This document shows, piece after piece, positions 15,518-18,633 of a stretch of 18,633 bases of DNA. The notes under the pieces were generated by a model. It searched no databases, was not told where the DNA came from, and worked only from the letters and a program-made list of their open reading frames with translations. Position 1 is the stretch's first letter, and the number at the start of each line of letters is the position of its first letter. The DNA comes from Chitinophagales bacterium (GTDB taxonomy: Bacteria > Bacteroidota > Bacteroidia > Chitinophagales > UBA2359): assembly GCA_020629335.1 (NCBI GenBank), contig JAHDDN010000062.1, positions 1 through 18,633 on the forward strand, in the 5' to 3' direction. Made by a program: the position numbers and the translations under genes.

Positions 15518-16183
15518 ATGGAAATAAGAGAAAACCACATTGAAGTTCGCCGTACCGCTCGCTACTTCACTTATGGCCAATTAGGCCCACAAACCAAGCA
15601 TATTTGGTTTGCTTGTCACGGATATGGGATGTTAGCCAGTAGTTTGGTTAAGAAATTTGGCGTATTAGACCCTGATACTCATTTTGTAGTAGCTCCAGAG
15701 GGCTTATCCCGTTTTTATTGGAATGGATTCGGAGGTAAGCCTGTTGCCTCTTGGATGACTTCCGAAGATCGCCTGAATGAAATCAAGGATTATGTAGCTT
15801 ATCTCGATCAATTATATGAGCAAATCATGTCAACTACTTCCCATCCTGTCAGTAAAACCATTTTCGGTTTTTCTCAAGGAACAGCTACCATAACTCGCTG
15901 GATAAGCAATCAACAATCTAAGGCTGACAACTTGGTTCTTTGGGCTGGGCCATTGGCTTCTGATGTGGAATGGGATAAAGCGGAAGCGATACTTCGCCAG
16001 ATGAACTTATTATTTATCTATGGTACTAAAGATCAGTTCATTAATGAGGAGCAAGCCAATCAGCATTTAGAAGCAATGAAAAAACATCATTTAGATTTTG
16101 ATGTGATTCGTTTTGATGGGGAACACCGACTTGATAGGGATACCATCCTTGAAATTGCCAACAGACTCACCTCCCCTTCTTAG
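15518..16183 (+). CDS. Alpha/beta hydrolase, phospholipase/carboxylesterase type
   Basis: This 221-residue serine hydrolase has the small esterase fold. It shows the oxyanion region HGYG (34-37), the nucleophile elbow GFSQG with S119, the acid in YGTKDQF (D172) and the base in DGEHRLD (H203), in the correct order and spacing for a catalytic triad. The family cleaves carboxyl esters of small or lipid substrates; the actual substrate cannot be read from the sequence. There is no signal peptide, so a cytoplasmic enzyme is expected. The ATG follows the terminator of the phasin-like gene closely. A periplasmic-binding-fold gene follows 90 bp downstream. Confidence 0.88.
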   Translation: MEIRENHIEVRRTARYFTYGQLGPQTKHIWFACHGYGMLASSLVKKFGVLDPDTHFVVAPEGLSRFYWNGFGGKPVASWMTSEDRLNEIKDYVAYLDQLYEQIMSTTSHPVSKTIFGFSQGTATITRWISNQQSKADNLVLWAGPLASDVEWDKAEAILRQMNLLFIYGTKDQFINEEQANQHLEAMKKHHLDFDVIRFDGEHRLDRDTILEIANRLTSPS

Positions 16184-16273
16184 TGACTTAAGTTAAACTT
16201 TTTTGTATCAATAGCGTTGTAATTAATCTTCAACTACTTACGATCATGTTTTGTAAAGCAAAAATAATCCAGC

Positions 16274-17152
16274 ATGAATTTTAATATAGGTGGTGTACCA
16301 GAACATTTTAATCTTCCTTGGCATTTAGCTATGGAGAATGGAAGCTTTGAACAAGCTGGAATTACACTTAATTGGCAAGACTATCCAGGAGGCACAGGTG
16401 CTATGACAAAGGCATTAAGAGCAAAGGAGCTAGATATTGCTATTATGCTGACAGAAGGTATCATTGCAGATATCTGTAACGGTAATCCTAGTCGAATTGT
16501 GCAACAGTTTGTGAAATCACCTTTAACATGGGGTATACATGTTGGAAAAGAATCCACCTATAGTAAGGCAGATCAAATAGATGGTGCTCGTTATGCTATT
16601 AGTAGAAAGGGATCGGGATCTCATTTAATGGCTTTTGTCAATGCCATGCAAAACAATTGGGATACTGCGAAGCAGCAGTTAGTTGTTGTTGGTGGATTAG
16701 AGGGGGCTAAAACGGGGCTTAATGATGGTTCTGCCGATGTTTTTCTTTGGGAAAAATTCACGACTAAGCCGATAGTCGATGCTGGTATTTTTAATCGTAT
16801 TGGCGAATTAAAAACGCCTTGGCCTTGTTTTGTGATTGCTGTTCGAGAAGAGGTATTGGAAAGCAATATCTATGAGATTGAAAAGATACTACAAATTATC
16901 AGAAAGCAATGTGCCGACTTTATGCAAGATCCAAATGCTGTACCTATGGTGGCAGATCGTTATGAACAAAAGCCTGAGGATGTTAAGGAGTGGTATGAGC
17001 AAACAGAATGGGCGACTGACAATTATCTTCCTGCCACTATTGTCGATAGTGCTTTAACCGCACTATCTAAAATTGGGATCATAGAAAAGCAATTGGAAAC
17101 GGATAAAATATGTAGTCGACTCTGTCAATTTCAAGTAAGAGGAAATACTTAA
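16274..17152 (+). CDS. Substrate-binding-protein-fold protein without signal peptide (NMT1/Ca3427-like)
   Basis: The 292-residue protein looks like a type 2 periplasmic-binding-protein fold. It has GVPEHFNLPWHLAMENGSF near the N-terminus, PGGTGAM at 38-44, the DIAIMLTEGI strand at 54-63, ISRKGSGSHLMAF at 109-121 and DVFLWEKF in the second lobe. These are features of ABC transporter substrate-binding proteins of the NMT1/SsuA group (aliphatic sulfonate, nitrate or pyrimidine precursors). It most resembles the cytoplasmic Ca3427-like branch from memory; that placement is tentative. It starts directly with the first beta-strand and has no signal peptide or lipobox, and no permease or ATPase gene is adjacent. 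It is therefore probably a cytosolic ligand binder rather than a transporter part. Confidence 0.8.
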   Translation: MNFNIGGVPEHFNLPWHLAMENGSFEQAGITLNWQDYPGGTGAMTKALRAKELDIAIMLTEGIIADICNGNPSRIVQQFVKSPLTWGIHVGKESTYSKADQIDGARYAISRKGSGSHLMAFVNAMQNNWDTAKQQLVVVGGLEGAKTGLNDGSADVFLWEKFTTKPIVDAGIFNRIGELKTPWPCFVIAVREEVLESNIYEIEKILQIIRKQCADFMQDPNAVPMVADRYEQKPEDVKEWYEQTEWATDNYLPATIVDSALTALSKIGIIEKQLETDKICSRLCQFQVRGNT

Positions 17153-17162
17153 GGGATAAAAC

Positions 17163-17203
17163 CTAAATAAAAGGGACTGACATACCCTAACATGCCAGCC
17201 CCT
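17163..17203 (-). terminator. Terminator of the acidic lipoprotein gene
   Basis: A 12-bp stem is formed by 17172-17183 and 17192-17203. On the plus strand it has two A.C mismatches, which become G.U pairs on the minus strand. The minus strand also continues into TTTTATTTAG. Both facts say it works on the minus strand, ending the lipoprotein transcript. It sits in the convergent gap with the binding-protein gene. Confidence 0.75.
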
Positions 17204-17273
17204 TGACCCTAATAAATAAATACTATCCTATAGTATTCATATTTCCCTAAAAACCATGAATTATTTATTCTAT

Positions 17274-18155
17274 TTAACCTGCTACATCTTCGCAGCCCTC
17301 TTCCAGTATATCAAAGTCTTCATCACTATTCAATGTTTGAATGCTACCATTCTCTAATGTTACATCTACTGGATAATCGAGTGTTGGATCTTCTTCTTCA
17401 TCTAGGTTAAGATCATAATAGTTATCTATCGCCATTTCCCCTTCTTCATCACTATTCACTGTCGCTGTACTTCCGTCTGGGAAAATGATAGTCACAGGAT
17501 AAGTGAAATCAAAACATAATTCTGCAAACTCTCCTTCTCCGTCATCTTCATCTTCATCTTCATCTTCTCCTTCCTCTTCATCGTCTTCCTCATCCTCTCC
17601 TTCTTCATCCTCGTCATCCTCTCCGTCTTCTCCTTCTTCCTCATCGTCTTCATCATCGTATGAGTCGCCATGACAATTTCCGCCACCATGTCCACTTCCG
17701 AAGCATTGGAAGAATATCTCGAATAGCTCTTCTTCCGAATTAACGGTTTGTTCTGTCCCATCTTCTAAAATAATGTCTATTGGGAAGACCAGTTCAGGAA
17801 AAGCTTCTGTATCTCCTGTGATTTCATTTTCTTCTTTCCATGTTTCGAGAATATCTTTTAATTCTTCTTCGGAATTTGCTGTTTGTACGCTACCGTCTGG
17901 TAGGGATATATCTATTGGAAAAACAACCTCAAAACAATCCCCTCCATTTCTACCTGGTTTGTGGCCTAATTGACCGCTCGTTTCTCCTGATTGATCTTTA
18001 TAGTTTAAAAAGTTATTATTATTTTCAGTCATGGCAGTTTGCGCATCTGCTATTGCTTGGTCTAAATCTTCTTTTTGGCATGAAGTGAATGTTAGCAAAC
18101 CTATTAATACAACTAACATAGCTGTTAAGAACCCATTACTTTTTCCTACGATCAT
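17274..18155 (-). CDS. Acidic repeat lipoprotein, probably surface-exposed
   Basis: The 293-residue product has a lipoprotein signal ending LLTFTSC, with C26 as the likely lipidated residue. The next residues QKEDLD resemble the Bacteroidota lipoprotein export signal that sends lipoproteins to the cell surface. Four imperfect repeats of about 33 residues follow the pattern (F/Y)P(I/V)(D/T)I-x-L-x-(D/N)G-(S/T)-x-QT-x-NS-(E/D)-EE, at about 74-106, 119-152, 213-247 and 258-290. Between repeats 2 and 3 lies a tract (about 167-210) that is almost entirely Asp, Glu and Gly. Cysteines occur at or near each repeat (74, 151, 161, 214, 288). I do not know its function. The charge suggests cation binding. 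The coding DNA of the acidic tract is a CTT/CAT-type triplet repeat and may vary in length. Confidence 0.85.
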   Translation of the reverse strand: MIVGKSNGFLTAMLVVLIGLLTFTSCQKEDLDQAIADAQTAMTENNNNFLNYKDQSGETSGQLGHKPGRNGGDCFEVVFPIDISLPDGSVQTANSEEELKDILETWKEENEITGDTEAFPELVFPIDIILEDGTEQTVNSEEELFEIFFQCFGSGHGGGNCHGDSYDDEDDEEEGEDGEDDEDEEGEDEEDDEEEGEDEDEDEDDGEGEFAELCFDFTYPVTIIFPDGSTATVNSDEEGEMAIDNYYDLNLDEEEDPTLDYPVDVTLENGSIQTLNSDEDFDILEEGCEDVAG

Positions 18156-18349
18156 TATTTATTGTTTTTGTTAAAGAATTACTCCATTGAGTGTGTGTTT
18201 TGGAAATAACTATTCAGTATAAATTAGTATCTGAACAGTTGGTAGAAAACGATTAATCATGCGCATGAATTCCGATTTCAACTTGGATTGAGTCAGTAAA
18301 TAAATGTTCTTTTATTTCGTCCTCATCTCTATGACAAATGGAAAATAAT

Positions 18350-18378
18350 TATCCCCTACGTGATGGGATATTTTTTTT
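18350..18378 (+). terminator. Terminator-like hairpin without an obvious gene
   Basis: TATCCC (18350-18355) pairs with GGGATA (18365-18370), followed by eight T residues. It has the form of a weak-to-moderate intrinsic terminator on the plus strand, but no plus-strand gene precedes it. Confidence 0.5.
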
Positions 18379-18411
18379 AAAAAAAATTTAATTTTTCAAA
18401 TAAACTATAGT

Positions 18412-18471
18412 CCTCCAAGGTAGAATTTGTGAAAAACAGCCAATCAAAATTCATAAATTTCGACTTGGTGG
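18412..18471. repeat. Imperfect palindrome
   Basis: CCTCCAAG (18412-18419) pairs with CTTGGTGG (18464-18471) with one mismatch. Further in, AATTTgTGAA pairs with TTCAtAAATT, leaving a loop of about 15 bases. It lies just before Family 1 copy D and could be part of that insertion's flank or a separate hairpin. Confidence 0.55.
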
Positions 18472-18487
18472 GCTATAAATTTGGCTT

Positions 18488-18620
18488 AGGGATGGAAGTG
18501 GTATGTGGCGGCCATGCTGCGACTTACGGCGCTTAGTGATGCGATGGCTGGCTTTAGCAGACAAGCAGCACTTAGCAGAGTAGGAGCAGCATAGCCACAT
18601 AAGAACGGACAGCCCGACCC
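18488..18620 (+). repeat. Family 1 structured repeat, copy D
   Basis: It starts AGGGATGGAAGTGG and ends CCCGACCC. Helices: GGGATGG/CCGACCC (18489-18495 with 18614-18620), TATGTGGC/GCCACATA, ATGCTGC/GCAGCAT (18514-18520 with 18586-18592), AGTG-A-TGC with GCA-G-CACT (18535-18542 with 18565-18572), and CTG/CAG at the tip. After the element comes TTTCTGATTTTTT, resembling the T-rich tail after copy B. Confidence 0.85.
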
Positions 18621-18633
18621 TTTCTGATTTTTT

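Larger units (their letters stand above)
18156..18487. other. Non-coding region upstream of the lipoprotein gene
   Basis: No convincing gene is seen. It should contain the lipoprotein promoter, but no clean TTTG/TAnnTTTG pair is visible. It includes a plus-strand terminator-like hairpin (18350-18378), a run of T followed by A (18371-18386) and an imperfect palindrome (18412-18471). Confidence 0.5.

Noticed and set aside
16274..17152. Thiamine-precursor (THI5/NMT1) biosynthesis enzyme
   Set aside because: The fold is similar, but I cannot see the conserved THI5 active-site cysteine-rich motif, and no thiamine genes are nearby.
17492..17761. An 89-codon minus-strand frame rich in Met, Lys and Glu
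   Set aside because: It is an out-of-frame reading of the triplet repeat coding the Asp/Glu tract of the lipoprotein.

Overview
The window looks like chromosomal DNA of a member of the Bacteroidota, most likely on the Saprospiria/Cytophagia side; this is inferred from gene content only. The pointers are a HU-CCDC81/SPOR protein, a TonB-dependent receptor with an N-terminal carboxypeptidase-regulatory-like domain, a lipoprotein whose cysteine is followed by a Bacteroidota-type surface-export signal, A-rich start regions with almost no Shine-Dalgarno sequences, and promoter-like TTTG-(19-21)-TAnnTTyG motifs. The DNA is AT-rich. No rRNA, tRNA, CRISPR array, transposase, prophage or integrase gene is visible.

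Layout. Nine genes lie on the minus strand from 14923 down to 340: sucC (succinyl-CoA ligase beta), a Sua5/YciO family protein, a TonB-dependent receptor, a 1039-residue TPR protein, an outer-membrane beta-barrel protein, a HU-CCDC81/SPOR division-type protein, a membrane-anchored coiled-coil protein, an NlpC/P60 peptidase of the cytoplasmic YkfC type, and the bifunctional NAD(P)HX repair enzyme nnr. Three plus-strand genes follow from 15121 to 17152: a phasin-like small coiled coil, a serine alpha/beta hydrolase and a signal-less periplasmic-binding-protein-fold protein. A minus-strand gene for a very acidic repeat lipoprotein (17274-18155) converges on them and ends at a clear terminator.

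How the genes may work together. The TPR protein, beta-barrel protein and HU/SPOR protein are consecutive and co-directional and look like an envelope or septal peptidoglycan module. The NlpC/P60 and nnr genes overlap by 4 bp and form a housekeeping repair/recycling pair. sucC has a good promoter and its own terminator.

The most unusual content is between the genes. Family 1 is a roughly 132-bp element present four times (1-114 cut by the window edge, 4820-4951, 12892-13026, 18488-18620). It folds into nested helices, and three internal helices show compensatory base-pair changes between copies. Family 2 is a roughly 161-bp near-perfect palindrome present twice (161-322, 10136-10296), with matching core motifs at identical distances from the centre. 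Family 3 is a short GGGC..AC/GT..GCCC hairpin present twice (near 5000 and 10440). Each copy is preceded by a half-copy, and the two differ by a two-base-pair compensatory swap. No gene for moving or processing these elements is in the window.
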